DNA of 64,000 bases from positions 254,830 to 318,829 of the forward strand of contig NZ_LT635539.1 of the NCBI RefSeq assembly GCF_900120195.1, given 5' to 3'. The notes beneath the pieces were generated by a model, which did not search any database, had not been told where the DNA came from, and saw only the letters and a list, made by a program, of their open reading frames with translations. This document shows, one piece after another, positions 24,903 to 34,130 of this stretch (within the stretch, counting starts at the first letter, position 1; every line of letters begins with the position of its first letter). The translations under genes and the position numbers were made by a program. This stretch comes from Blautia sp. Marseille-P3087. GTDB lineage: Bacteria; Bacillota; Clostridia; Lachnospirales; Lachnospiraceae.

Positions 24903-25820
24903 ATGAGATTAGAAGATAAAGTGGTACAGTACCTGGAATTTTGCAGGTACAGGAAGGAACTGGATGAGAAAACACTCAAAGCATACCGGATTGATCTCCG
25001 GCAATATTTCACATATCTTGCTTCGGATGTTCCGTCTAAAGAGCAAATTGAAGAGTATATCACATATTTGCACAGGAAATATAAGCAGAAAACAGTAAAG
25101 AGGAAAATTGCATCGGTAAAGGCATTCTATAATTATCTGGAAGATGTGGAAATTATTGCAGAAAATCCATTTCACAAAATCAAAGTCCGCTTTAAGGAAA
25201 AAGTGACTCTCCCAAGAATTATCCCACGCGAAGAAATCGAACACATATTGAATCATATATATAAATGCCTTAACAAAAGCACGGAAAAGTCCCGAAGATA
25301 TATACTGCGGGATGTAGCAGTAGTAGAACTGTTTTTTGCAACCGGAGCAAGGGTATACGAAATTTCAAATATAAAAGAAGACTGCGTAGATCTCCATACC
25401 GGCCTTATCAGAATCATGGGCAAGGGTGGTAAGGAAAGGTACGTACAAATCAGTAATACCTCAGTATTGCACATACTGAAACAATATTTTGACGAAAATA
25501 AAGCAGAAATCCAGAAAAATGGATTTTTCTTTATAAATAACCGTGGAAGCAGATATACAGAGCAATCAGTTCGACTGATGCTGAAAAAATATACAAAACA
25601 GGCGGGAATCAAAAGAAATATCACACCACATATGTTCAGACATTCTTTTGCCACATACCTGATAGAAGAAGGCGTGGATATCAGCTGCGTGCAGCAGATA
25701 TTGGGACACAGTTCCATAAGAACGACGCAGATATACATCCATATCGCAGCGAAAAAACAGGCAGAAATCCTGCGAGAGCTGCATCCGAGAAACAAGATGA
25801 AAATAGCAGGAGCAGCATAA
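24903..25820 (+). CDS. Tyrosine recombinase (XerC/D-like integrase)
   Basis: 305 aa, the length of Xer-type enzymes. N-terminal SAM-like DNA-binding domain (1-~95), then the catalytic domain with all active residues visible: Arg150 in ATGARVYEIS, Lys in GKGGKER, His243/Arg246 in HMFRHSF, His269 in LGHSS and the nucleophile Tyr278 in TTQIYIH. Cuts and rejoins short inverted-repeat crossover sites. RBS AAAGGAG. Divergent from thsB, sharing its 131-bp upstream region, so it could act on the dyads flanking the Thoeris genes or be a leftover of the island's integration. Confidence 0.9.
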   Translation: MRLEDKVVQYLEFCRYRKELDEKTLKAYRIDLRQYFTYLASDVPSKEQIEEYITYLHRKYKQKTVKRKIASVKAFYNYLEDVEIIAENPFHKIKVRFKEKVTLPRIIPREEIEHILNHIYKCLNKSTEKSRRYILRDVAVVELFFATGARVYEISNIKEDCVDLHTGLIRIMGKGGKERYVQISNTSVLHILKQYFDENKAEIQKNGFFFINNRGSRYTEQSVRLMLKKYTKQAGIKRNITPHMFRHSFATYLIEEGVDISCVQQILGHSSIRTTQIYIHIAAKKQAEILRELHPRNKMKIAGAA

Positions 25821-26362
25821 AAAATGACAATAATTCTACAGATATGGTAAAATGAATAATACAGAGAAATAAAAAAAATCAATTTAAAAGATGCTGACAT
25901 GAAGCAATAATTCGAGAAAAACGACAATTGGACGAGCTTTGTATTCAAGCGTAAATAAACTGGAAATCTTGAGGAAAATCAAAACATGAACGTACTGCGT
26001 AGTATATTATTAAGTAAGGATAATCTATTAGATGCAATGGAACGGATGCTGGATGATCTGGGAAACATACATAATCAGGATAATTTCTACGAAAGAATGT
26101 TTTCTATGAAAAAGTAAAAGTTTACGCTGTTCAGGATTTTAAGGAAATGTTTCTGGGAAGGTAGAAAAATCTCTCTGTGCCTTGAAAAAATGGACTATAT
26201 TCAAGGCATAGAAAGGTTTGACTTGAGAAGATTCGTAATATAGATGGTCTAATTCGTTATAATGAATTAGAATATATAATTAAAATGTGATATTCTATAA
26301 AAAGAACTTAGTGTAATATTATTTTGTTATTGAGTGTATCGTAAAATGTCAATTGTGAGGGT
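25821..26362. other. Intergenic region with gene debris
   Basis: No full-size gene. A short reading stretch near 25907-25953 (IREKRQLDELCIQA then stop) looks like the end of a lost regulator. 26178-26208 is a 9-bp hairpin TGCCTTGAA/TTCAAGGCA without a T-run. The rest is AT-rich. One small ORF is listed separately. Confidence 0.35.
25986..26117 (+). CDS. Small hypothetical ORF
   Basis: 43 aa, MNVLRSILLSKDNLLDAME... ending YERMFSMKK, with GAGG about 11 bp upstream. Acidic, helical, no recognised family. Could be real or part of the debris after the recombinase. Confidence 0.25.
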   Translation: MNVLRSILLSKDNLLDAMERMLDDLGNIHNQDNFYERMFSMKK

Positions 26363-27643
26363 TTATTCAATTATTTGCGATAATTGTGTAAACTTTTGCA
26401 TTAAGGCGTCATCGTGTTTGATTGAATCTGCATATGGACAGGCATGACGGCGAAAGTGCGAATCTTTAGGTTGGTTAATGGGATTTTGTGTGAATTCTAG
26501 ACCCTCTTGATACCAGATGATTCGTGCGGATGGATGATCTGTCAGTTCGATATAACGCTTGGCGCAATAGGAACGATTTTGTGTAGATGTGGAGGACTGA
26601 CTAAGTAGGTGGTCCACAGTTTTTTGAAAATTTTTAATTGTTAGATTATTGGCATTACGAAAGTAGTAATCTTGAATTAAAACTAGTAATTCATAAACAA
26701 GACATGAATAATCCACTTGTTGGGTGGTAATCATGCAATGTAGAAGTTCTGCTTTTTTCCAGATCTTTTCTTGGGTGCGTATATCCAGACTATTCATTAA
26801 TGTGAGTATAGTGGAATGACACCAACTTATAGTTGCTTCTGAACCGGTGAAATGTGCAGTAAAATGTGCATATTTGTTTATGTAATTGGAATTGAGTTTA
26901 CCAAAGTCGAGTCGTATATAAAAATCAATAATTTTTTTTAAGTAGGCGGCTACATTGATATCTGGTCCATAGGCTGTTCGAATGACCTGATTTAATTCTG
27001 TTTGGTCGATTGCAAGAAGAGTGATGAAATTGTCGATATCGGAAAAAATGTGATGTATATTTTCAAGAACGTGAATGCTGTATTCGGGGAGACAGCGATC
27101 TAGCTCATCAACAAAAAAAAGAATAGTTTTCTGTTTTGCAACTTCTTTTATTGAATCGCGGACGGCATCTAAAGCTTTTTTTAAAGAAATAAGGTTATCA
27201 AATGCGAACGTGGAAATTTCCTGTTCTTTAATATGCTCATCAAAATTACTAAGTATTTCAATCGGATTTATGCCCATAGTGTTTTTTAACATGTTGCCAA
27301 TACAATTAACAGCAGATTCTTTTAGAGCCTCAAAAATTCCGTTAGTAGTAGCTGCGGAGGTACAATCTGCTGCCTCCATAATAGAAGATATCATAGGAAT
27401 AACAGGTTCAGAGTAAAAATTATTCTTCCAGCAGTCATAACGGATAATAAAATAGCGAGAATCGTTGGAAGAATTTTTTTTCACAGAGGAGAGTTCTTCT
27501 TCGAGAAGATCGAGAAGGAAAGTTTTTCCACATCCCCATTGTCCATCTATAGCGAAAGTAGAACTAGTTTTTAATCTTGATAAGTTATCAATTACAGTGG
27601 TGATATTTTCAATATTTTGCTTCCTTTGTAAATAATCAATCAT
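26363..27643 (-). CDS. KAP-family P-loop NTPase
   Basis: 426 aa from the ATG at 27643 (AAAGGAGG, 9 bp upstream); an ATG at 27667 overlaps the upstream stop and has no RBS. Walker A GQWGCGKT (34-41) and Walker B ILFFVDELDRC (174-184) followed by the KAP-typical LENIHHIFSDIDNFITLLAID. A CW motif (YDCWKNN, ~69-75) is also usual in KAP. No membrane helices are seen, unlike many KAP proteins. Third gene of an operon with the S9-fusion gene 23 bp upstream. KAP NTPases are frequent in defence islands; the specific role here is unknown. Confidence 0.8.
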   Translation of the reverse strand: MIDYLQRKQNIENITTVIDNLSRLKTSSTFAIDGQWGCGKTFLLDLLEEELSSVKKNSSNDSRYFIIRYDCWKNNFYSEPVIPMISSIMEAADCTSAATTNGIFEALKESAVNCIGNMLKNTMGINPIEILSNFDEHIKEQEISTFAFDNLISLKKALDAVRDSIKEVAKQKTILFFVDELDRCLPEYSIHVLENIHHIFSDIDNFITLLAIDQTELNQVIRTAYGPDINVAAYLKKIIDFYIRLDFGKLNSNYINKYAHFTAHFTGSEATISWCHSTILTLMNSLDIRTQEKIWKKAELLHCMITTQQVDYSCLVYELLVLIQDYYFRNANNLTIKNFQKTVDHLLSQSSTSTQNRSYCAKRYIELTDHPSARIIWYQEGLEFTQNPINQPKDSHFRRHACPYADSIKHDDALMQKFTQLSQIIE

Positions 27644-27666
27644 TATAATTGTCCTCCTTTTATGCA

Positions 27667-28419
27667 TTATCTTTTGGAAAATTGAGGGGATTTGCGCGCG
27701 CCTTTCATGCCTGGTTTTTTGCGTTCTTTCATGCGAGAGTCTCTTGTTAGAAAACCTTCTGCTTTTAATATTGTACGGTATTCTAGATCATATTTCAGTA
27801 AAGCTCTGGAAATACCGTGCCGGATTGCTCCGGCCTGTCCGGCAATACCTCCACCCTTGACTGTGATATAAGCATCAAATAGTTGAGAAGTGCTGGTGAT
27901 GAGAAAGGGATGCTGAATTGTTTGAGCGTGCTGTATATTGGTAAAATATTCAGTTGCTTTTCTATGATTAATTGTGATTTTACCTGTACCTTCATATAAA
28001 AATACACGTGCAACAGCCTTCTTTCGTCGACCAGTACCATAGTAAGGAGTTAGGGGGGCGCACAGAATATTAAGTTCCGATAGAAAATCATCCAATTCTT
28101 CTTGTAATACAGGATTGGTGAGCTGATATCCCCTCAATTGATGGAATAATTGTTTTTCTGAACCAATATATAGTTGACCATTTTCTTTTTGATAAATATG
28201 AGGATAATGGCATCCGGCACAATAAAGTGTATTAGTGTAGGATGCCAGAGGATTAATTGAAGTAATATAATCTGGTTTGAGTGGATGAAAACTAAAAATA
28301 TGGTGTATGTCTCCATCTGCAAGATATAATGTGCCATTTTTTTGGAAAACAGGATATAGAAAACCGGATAAACCAGGAAAAAGGTTCAGATATCCATATA
28401 AGTTGTAATAGTCAGCCAT
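27667..28419 (-). CDS. Ribosomal protein S9 (bS/uS9) domain fused behind an unknown N-terminal domain
   Basis: 250 aa from ATG 28419 (AAGGAG). Residues ~126-250 are a complete uS9: [51 protein letters not shown]-type [15 protein letters not shown] and the tRNA-contacting tail SPQFSKR. Residues 1-~120 are unknown, with two similar stretches ([16 protein letters not shown], 22-37; [18 protein letters not shown], 72-89) and a CAGCH motif at 67-71. Housekeeping S9 has no such extension and normally sits after rplM. Middle gene of a three-gene operon with a KAP NTPase. It may enter ribosomes, compete with S9 or act as a decoy; none of this is shown. Confidence 0.85.
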   Translation of the reverse strand: MADYYNLYGYLNLFPGLSGFLYPVFQKNGTLYLADGDIHHIFSFHPLKPDYITSINPLASYTNTLYCAGCHYPHIYQKENGQLYIGSEKQLFHQLRGYQLTNPVLQEELDDFLSELNILCAPLTPYYGTGRRKKAVARVFLYEGTGKITINHRKATEYFTNIQHAQTIQHPFLITSTSQLFDAYITVKGGGIAGQAGAIRHGISRALLKYDLEYRTILKAEGFLTRDSRMKERKKPGMKGARKSPQFSKR

Positions 28420-28461
28420 ATAGTATGCTCCTTTCTTTTGCATTTAAGATGTGTTTTCCGT

Positions 28462-29295
28462 TTAAAGGGGAATTTGTATTTGATGTTGGATAAATTCAGC
28501 ACAAAGTTGTTCTATTACAATGTTATATGACGCAGGATGACGACCGCGGTAAATTTCATAAGTTTTAACACAAATGTTTGAGTCATCCTTTGATAATTGA
28601 TTGAACTCATCAAGAGCCATAAGCTTTTTAGGTAGTATGATACATTCTGCATTACTTAGAAAATCAAAAGATTGTTTTACCACGAGAGAAATGGTTAATT
28701 TTTTTTCCGTGATCTCTTTTTGGTTTTGAAATGCGAATATTCGATTGAATGTTTGGGGCGGATTATCATTGATGCATTCAAGAAACTCGTTACAATAATA
28801 TCCGTGTTGGTAATTGATAATATCACCGAAGAAACAAACAATATATTTGTTTATGCTAAAAAGCTTACTTTTGAGGCGCAAGTCGTCTAGAGTTAATCCA
28901 GCGGAATTTTTGAATTTGGTGGGATCAAATGGATAAATTGCTTCAACAAGTTCATTTTCAAGCAGTTTATTAATGTCGAAAATCATTGCCAAAGGACAGT
29001 AATATTCTTCTGTATATTCGTAGTTCTTTCGAGGTGTTTTTGAGGCTTTTAATATGACAGGATTTTTCCCATAATAAACGATGCGCTTTGATAAAGAAGT
29101 CGAAGCACAATAGGTTTGGTGGGATGGGTTAATACTAGAAGCTGGTTTGATTAGCTGAAGAGCGTAAAAACTATCAAGGGGTTTCATGACCGGTAATTTA
29201 TTATTGAAAGAAAGAGTGCAAGACTTTTGGGGATTGATGATAAAGTAATTATCTAATTCATTCTCCAGCTTAGATACAGATTCCTGTGCGCACAT
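28462..29295 (-). CDS. Unknown protein, first gene of the S9-fusion/KAP operon
   Basis: 277 aa, RBS AAGGAGG 8 bp upstream of the ATG. No family recognised with confidence. Visible stretches are RIVYYGKNPVILKAS, LAMIFDINKLL, EAIYPFDPTKF and NAECIILPKKL followed by CVKTYEIYRGRHPASYN. The order (Tyr-Gly, FDxxxL, PFD, then Glu-Cys-Ile-Ile-Leu-Pro) faintly recalls ADP-ribosyltransferase-like toxins, in which a late Glu is catalytic; this is a guess. No signal peptide or membrane helix. 42 bp before the S9-fusion gene on the same strand with its own promoter, so probably functionally linked. Confidence 0.6.
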   Translation of the reverse strand: MCAQESVSKLENELDNYFIINPQKSCTLSFNNKLPVMKPLDSFYALQLIKPASSINPSHQTYCASTSLSKRIVYYGKNPVILKASKTPRKNYEYTEEYYCPLAMIFDINKLLENELVEAIYPFDPTKFKNSAGLTLDDLRLKSKLFSINKYIVCFFGDIINYQHGYYCNEFLECINDNPPQTFNRIFAFQNQKEITEKKLTISLVVKQSFDFLSNAECIILPKKLMALDEFNQLSKDDSNICVKTYEIYRGRHPASYNIVIEQLCAEFIQHQIQIPL

Positions 29296-29327
29296 GTGTG
29301 GTTCCTCCTTTGTATTGGTGTATGTTA

Positions 29328-29356
29328 AGTATAGATGAAGTTTGAGTTAAACACAA
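29328..29356 (-). promoter_or_regulatory. Sigma-A promoter of the S9-fusion/KAP operon
   Basis: On the minus strand TTGTGT (29351-29356), 17 bp, TATACT (29328-29333), 32 bp before the first start codon. Confidence 0.65.
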
Positions 29357-29362
29357 GTGAAA

Positions 29363-29421
29363 TTGTGCATGTATACGAAAAAATGCATTGTAACAAAGAA
29401 AAGAATGTGCAAAATGCACAA
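29363..29421. promoter_or_regulatory. Inverted TTGTGCAT pair upstream of the operon promoter
   Basis: TTGTGCAT (29363-29370) and its inverse ATGCACAA (29414-29421), the latter part of TGTGCA-AAA-TGCACA (29406-29420). Located just upstream of the -35, so possibly an activator or repressor site. The rest of 29296-29567 is AT-rich without a gene; a GAGCC/GGCTC hairpin at 29523-29542 reads as a minus-strand terminator (T-run on that strand). Confidence 0.35.
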
Positions 29422-29567
29422 ACGTATTAAATATTTTGATACGATATTAAAAATAATGAAGGATATCAAATATACTAATTTGCAAAATGAAATGGTAGTG
29501 TCAAATAAGTTATGAAAAAACAGAGCCAAAGAAAAAGGCTCAAATAAACCTTGAAAATTGTAGACAT

Positions 29568-29986
29568 TTATTCCAATAAGCTCTCCGAGGGCTCAGGGCG
29601 TTGCCCGAACCCATCCTCGCCGGAAGGCAGGAAAAGGGTGCAGTTGCCCCTTTTCTGCTGGACAGGATAATCAGTGAACTTTATGTCAATAGACTTTCGC
29701 GGCATATCCTCACAGCCGGCGAAGTCGTCTGCTTCGGTATTCCACGGTTCTATTGACAACAGTTCCGCTCCGGTGCAGCAGTGCTGTTTTTCTGCATACT
29801 CAGAATAGTCTGTTGCCCAAGGAAGATCAGGAGCTGCCATTTGCCGGGCATGTTATCGGCTCCCTGGAGCATTTCTGCTTCGTTAAGTACTTTATATCCT
29901 GCATGCTTATGTGGACGCAGAAAGTTATAGTAGGCTACCCAGAGAGCCAGGTCATAGTTGACACCGTCGATGTTATCAAACCGCAT
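29568..29986 (-). mobile_element. Transposase C-terminal remnant
   Basis: A minus-strand frame at 29750-29986 encodes ALWVAYYNFLRPHKHAGYKV and NEAEMLQGADNMPGKWQLLIFLGQQTI, the typical end of a DDE transposase/integrase. No catalytic DDE part, no left end and no inverted repeats are present, so it is a fragment. The GC-rich DNA after it (29568-29750) is probably IS 3' sequence. It directly abuts a 5'-truncated AAA/nuclease gene on the other strand. Confidence 0.65.
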
Positions 29987-31356
29987 TGAAGGGAATCATT
30001 GGTACTGAAGCAATGCGTTTTCAGTTTCTGGAAGACAGCAAGATATTGTCACAGAAGGAAAAAGAGCTGTACAGGCAGATTATCAGAATAGACGAGAAGA
30101 ATCTTGACGTTTATGCAATGTCGGAGGGGATTTTACAGCAGAGCCTTCTGAATCTGTCTGCATTATTGGCGAAACATTATGGCAGACAGGTGATTCTGCT
30201 GATTGACGAATATGATGTGCCGTTGGATAAAGCTTTTCAATACGGATACTATGATGAAATGGTATCACTTGTCCGTAATCTGTTTGGAAATGTATTAAAA
30301 ACAAATCCTAATTTATATTTTGCTGTTCTGACGGGATGCCTCAGAGTTTCGAAAGAAAGTATATTTACCGGTTTGAATAACTTTAAAGTATTGACGATTA
30401 CGGATGTCAGATTTGATGAATATTTTGGTTTTACGGATGCAGATGTACGGGGGATTCTGGAATACTATGGACTGATGCAGAAGTATGATGCTGTCAGATC
30501 CTGGTATGATGGATATCAGTTTGGAAAGGTAGACATATATTGTCCATGGGATGTGATTAGCTATTGTGACAAATTGTGTTCAGATCCAAATGCACAGCCG
30601 GAAGATTATTGGTCGAATACGAGTGGAAATGCGATTGTACGACGGTTTATTGATAAGGCGAATTTGCAGACGCGTAGTGAGATTGAACAGTTGATTGAAG
30701 GCAGGGAGATTATTAAGGAAATCCATCCGGAGCTGACATACAATGAACTGGATGCCAATATTGAAAATCTTTGGAGTGTCCTTTTTACAACCGGATACCT
30801 GACGCAGCGTGGTGAAATTGAAAACGGCAGATTTCATCTGGCTATTCCAAATCGGGAAATCAGGAATCTTTTTATCAGACAGATTCGTGAATGGTTTAAA
30901 GAATCAGTGGGGAATGATCGTCGGAAGCTGGACAATCTTTGTGAGGCTTTTCTGAAGAAAGATGCAGAGCTGATTGAAGAACTGCTGGGGGAATATTTGT
31001 GGAATACAATCAGTATTCGCGATACGGCTGTTTTTGAGTCAAAAAAAGAAAACTTTTATCATGGTATTTTACTTGACCTTTTGGGGTATAGAAATGACTG
31101 GCTTATAAAATCCAATGCAGAATCAGGAAATGGGTATAGTGATATTCTGATTGAAGCACCGTCAAAGCGAATCGGAATTGTCATTGAAGTGAAATATGCA
31201 GAAAATGGTGACATGGATACTGCCTGCATAAAAGCAATAAAACAAATTGAAGAAAAACAATATACAGCCAGATTGCAGGAAGATGGTATGCGGACCATTA
31301 TCAGATATGGAATTGCATGCTATAAGAAAGAGTGCCGGGTAATGGTTGAGGGATAG
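29986..31356 (+). pseudogene. AAA-ATPase-like / PD-(D/E)XK nuclease protein, 5'-truncated
   Basis: The frame has only a TTG start at the IS junction. Compared with the neighbour at 31485, which begins with the DKT and SRPRRFGKS (Walker A) regions, this copy lacks about the first 150 residues. It retains LLIDEYDVPL (Walker B), LTGCLRVSKESIF, DVRFDEYFGFT, WYDGYQFG and YWSNTSGNAIV, and a complete C-terminal nuclease-like segment SDILIEAPSKRIGIVIEVKYA (D-x-ExK). Family AAA-ATPase_like/DUF1703, often multicopy in gut anaerobes. Probably inactivated by the IS. Confidence 0.75.
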
Positions 31357-31484
31357 GGTACCAATTGTAAAAAAAGGAGGCGTGATTTTTTTTAAACGTT
31401 ATCACGTTTTGCCGAGTGTATACATTAACAGGGCTATCAGTATTGATATCGTGGAATCTTTTTTCAATTGTGAGGTATGTGTAA

Positions 31485-32959
31485 ATGGGGAGATTTGTAA
31501 ATCCTGGAAATGAGGCGTTCCGGGTCGTTCTGAATTCAGAAATATATATTGATAAAACAGGGCTGATTGAATATACAAACAAGGTGATGAATACCACACA
31601 GGCATTTATCTGCAACAGTCGTCCGAGACGTTTTGGAAAGTCAATCACGGCGGATATGCTTACAGCATATTACAGTCGTGCATGTGATTCGGAAAAATTG
31701 TTTGAGGGGCTGGAAATCAGCAGGAAAAATGATTTTAAGAAACATTTGAATAAATACGATGTGATTCATCTGGATGTGCAGTGGTGTATGATGGATGCCG
31801 GTTCACCGGAAACTACAGTTGCATATATGAATGAACATCTGATTTCGGAATTGCAGGAAATCTATCCGGATATTGTGTTGGATAATGATGAGAAAGTATA
31901 TGGAGTATTATCCAGAATTAATGCAGCAACGGGAAAGAAATTTGTGGTAATTATTGATGAATGGGATGTCCTGATCAGAGATGAAGCATTGAATCAGAAG
32001 GTGCAGGATGAGTATATAGGATTCCTCAGAGGTTTGTTTAAGGGCAGTGAGCCAACAAAGTATATTCAGCTTGCCTATCTGACAGGGATTCTCCCGATAA
32101 AAAAAATAGGAACACAGTCAGCACTTAACAATTTTTCTGAATTTACAATGTTAGATGCATCTGTGCTGGCTCCATATATAGGATTTACAGAAGCAGAAGT
32201 CAGGAATCTTTGCGCGAAATACAATGAGGACTATGCTAAGGTAAAACAGTGGTATGATGGCTATATGCTGGAAGAATATCAAATATATAATCCAAAGGCT
32301 GTCGTAAGTTTGATGCTTCGTGGAAAGTACAAAAGCTACTGGTCGGATACCGGTACTTACGAGGCGGTGGTACCGCTTATAAATATGGGTTTTGACGGAT
32401 TGAAAACTGCTATAATTGAAATGATTTCCGGGACAGCCGTTGAAGTAGACGTAAGTTCATTTCAGAATGACACGATCAGCTTTGCAAATAGGGACGATGT
32501 ACTGACATATTTGATTCATCTGGGATATTTGGGTTACGATGAAAAAAATCAGACTGCATTTATTCCGAATGAAGAAATTCGTCAGGAGCTTATGAAAGCA
32601 GTAAAACGTAAGAAATGGAATGAGTAGATGAGTTTTCAGCAGGAATCAGATGCATGCTCACAATCGGGTATTTAAGTGCGATGAAGTATTATTTTAAACC
32701 GATCAGGGAGTTACCGTCCGGAAGAGGATTCGCAGATTTCGTATTTATACCGAAACCCGAATATACTGGAGATTATCCTGCATTAGTAGTGGAATTGAAA
32801 TGGAACAAAGATGCTCGGACTGCAATACAGCAGATAAAAGAGAAAAAATATCCGGATACAGTAAGACAGTACACTGGCAAGTTGCTGCTTGTGGGAATTA
32901 ACTACGATAAAAAAACAAAAGAGCATAGTTGTATAATAGAAAAGGCGGATGTTGAATAA
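31485..32959 (+). pseudogene. Second AAA-ATPase-like / PD-(D/E)XK nuclease gene, split
   Basis: 31485-32627 encodes 380 residues with the N-terminus intact: YIDKTGLIEY, CNSRPRRFGKSITADML (Walker A) and VVIIDEWDVLIRD (Walker B). It ends at a stop after KAVKRKKWNE. 32654-32959 continues the same protein in another frame with LTIGYLSAMKYYF, ELPSGRGFADFVFIP and ALVVELKWNKDA (nuclease ExK). The stretch that normally joins them is shortened, so a deletion plus frameshift has broken the gene; a separated nuclease subunit is less likely. Confidence 0.7.
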
Positions 32960-33009
32960 GCAAGATAGATAAAAAGAAACAAACTTAATAAAGGATGAAG
33001 CCAGAGTGG

Positions 33010-33066
33010 AAATCCCAGATTATAGATGGTGTGGAATGAACGCACCTATATAGTCTGGGATTTTGT
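33010..33066 (+). terminator. Strong terminator
   Basis: AAATCCCAGA...GGTG pairs with CACC...TCTGGGATTTT, followed by GTTTTC. The rest of 32960-33190 is AT-rich leader of the kwaB-like gene. Confidence 0.75.
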
Positions 33067-33190
33067 TTTCGATAATACACGAAAAATGACGAATTATGTC
33101 GAAAAACAGAATATGTATTTCGAGATAACGAATAATTGGGCTAAGGATGGATGTGATAAAATATAAAAAAGTTACAAGAGGAGAAGAACA

Positions 33191-34117
33191 TTGAGTAAAG
33201 AATTACTTAAGACAGCTTTTGACAAAATGAAAAATATGTCATGCTGTTCATTGCAACTGATTAAAATAAAATCAGGAAAAACGGGAATATCATATTATAC
33301 CAGAGAGTGTGAGTTGACACCGCCAGAAAAAATTGGTTCGTTTGCACATGAATTAGCAGATAAATATTCAAAAGCAATAGAAGATGGCAAATATGCCAGC
33401 GTGGATGAGTATACAGGGGATATTGTAGGAAATGTGATTTACAAACTTGAGGGAGAAAACGCACTGATTTCGGAAGCGTATGGACAATTGCGTAAGGAAC
33501 TTGCAAATCCTGATACAGAGGGGCGAATTAACGATACAAAATTCAATGCGTATATGCTTCTTGGAGAAGTAGAGCTTGGCTCTGAGACTGTTCCGATAAA
33601 GTTTATTTCGATGCAATCGCCAATGATGAATATGAAAAATAAATTTTGGTTTAAGATTGAAAGGAACGCGTTCAGGGAAATTGATGAGCCTATATTAAAT
33701 TTAAAAAAATCTATAGATGTAGTTATCTTGAAAGATACAATATACATGCTCACGCTTGCAGGTGAAAACTTATTTGCGATGGAAAGAGCGTACAAAGCAG
33801 TTTGTAATAATAAAGTAAATGAAATTATAGAATGTGGCTTTCTAACTGATGAGGCAGTATTTCAGAAAATTGCAACATCTGGTCAAAATCCAAGAAGATT
33901 TGTGGCATATAATCAGTCTCGGCTTGAGGCTATGAAAAATGTAAGTAAAAGGAAAAAACTGGCGAAGATGTTTAATCTTAAATTAAGTGGCAGCAACATC
34001 GATACAAACGATGAGAAAACAGCTACACGACTGGTAAAATTTCTCTGCAATAAGGCGATGCTGGATCCATTGAATGATTTACCAGTGGAAGTGGCTGCGG
34101 CCAAGAGCTGGCAGTGA
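33191..34117 (+). CDS. kwaB: Kiwa KwaB-like protein (DUF4868)
   Basis: 308 aa from a TTG start (GAGGAG upstream), close to the ~315 aa of known KwaB. No catalytic motif is visible. The C-terminal half (IDVVILKDTIYMLTLAGENLF then a helical stretch and RRFVAYNQSRLEAMKN) fits DUF4868, in which KwaB binds DNA and is tethered by membrane KwaA. The next gene is a four-helix membrane protein, which strengthens the call. The order is kwaB then kwaA, reverse of the E. coli system. Family placement is from memory of sequence pattern, not a search. Confidence 0.6.
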   Translation: MSKELLKTAFDKMKNMSCCSLQLIKIKSGKTGISYYTRECELTPPEKIGSFAHELADKYSKAIEDGKYASVDEYTGDIVGNVIYKLEGENALISEAYGQLRKELANPDTEGRINDTKFNAYMLLGEVELGSETVPIKFISMQSPMMNMKNKFWFKIERNAFREIDEPILNLKKSIDVVILKDTIYMLTLAGENLFAMERAYKAVCNNKVNEIIECGFLTDEAVFQKIATSGQNPRRFVAYNQSRLEAMKNVSKRKKLAKMFNLKLSGSNIDTNDEKTATRLVKFLCNKAMLDPLNDLPVEVAAAKSWQ

Positions 34118-34130
34118 TACGGGGGCTGTG

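Noticed and set aside
28198-28221. c-type cytochrome heme site (CAGCH) in the S9 fusion
   Set aside because: No signal peptide, cytosolic ribosomal domain attached, and a single CxxCH is common by chance; zinc binding is at most possible.
29986-31356. Complete functional AAA/nuclease gene starting at TTG 29986
   Set aside because: The Walker A region is missing and the start sits on the IS junction, so a 5' truncation is far more likely.
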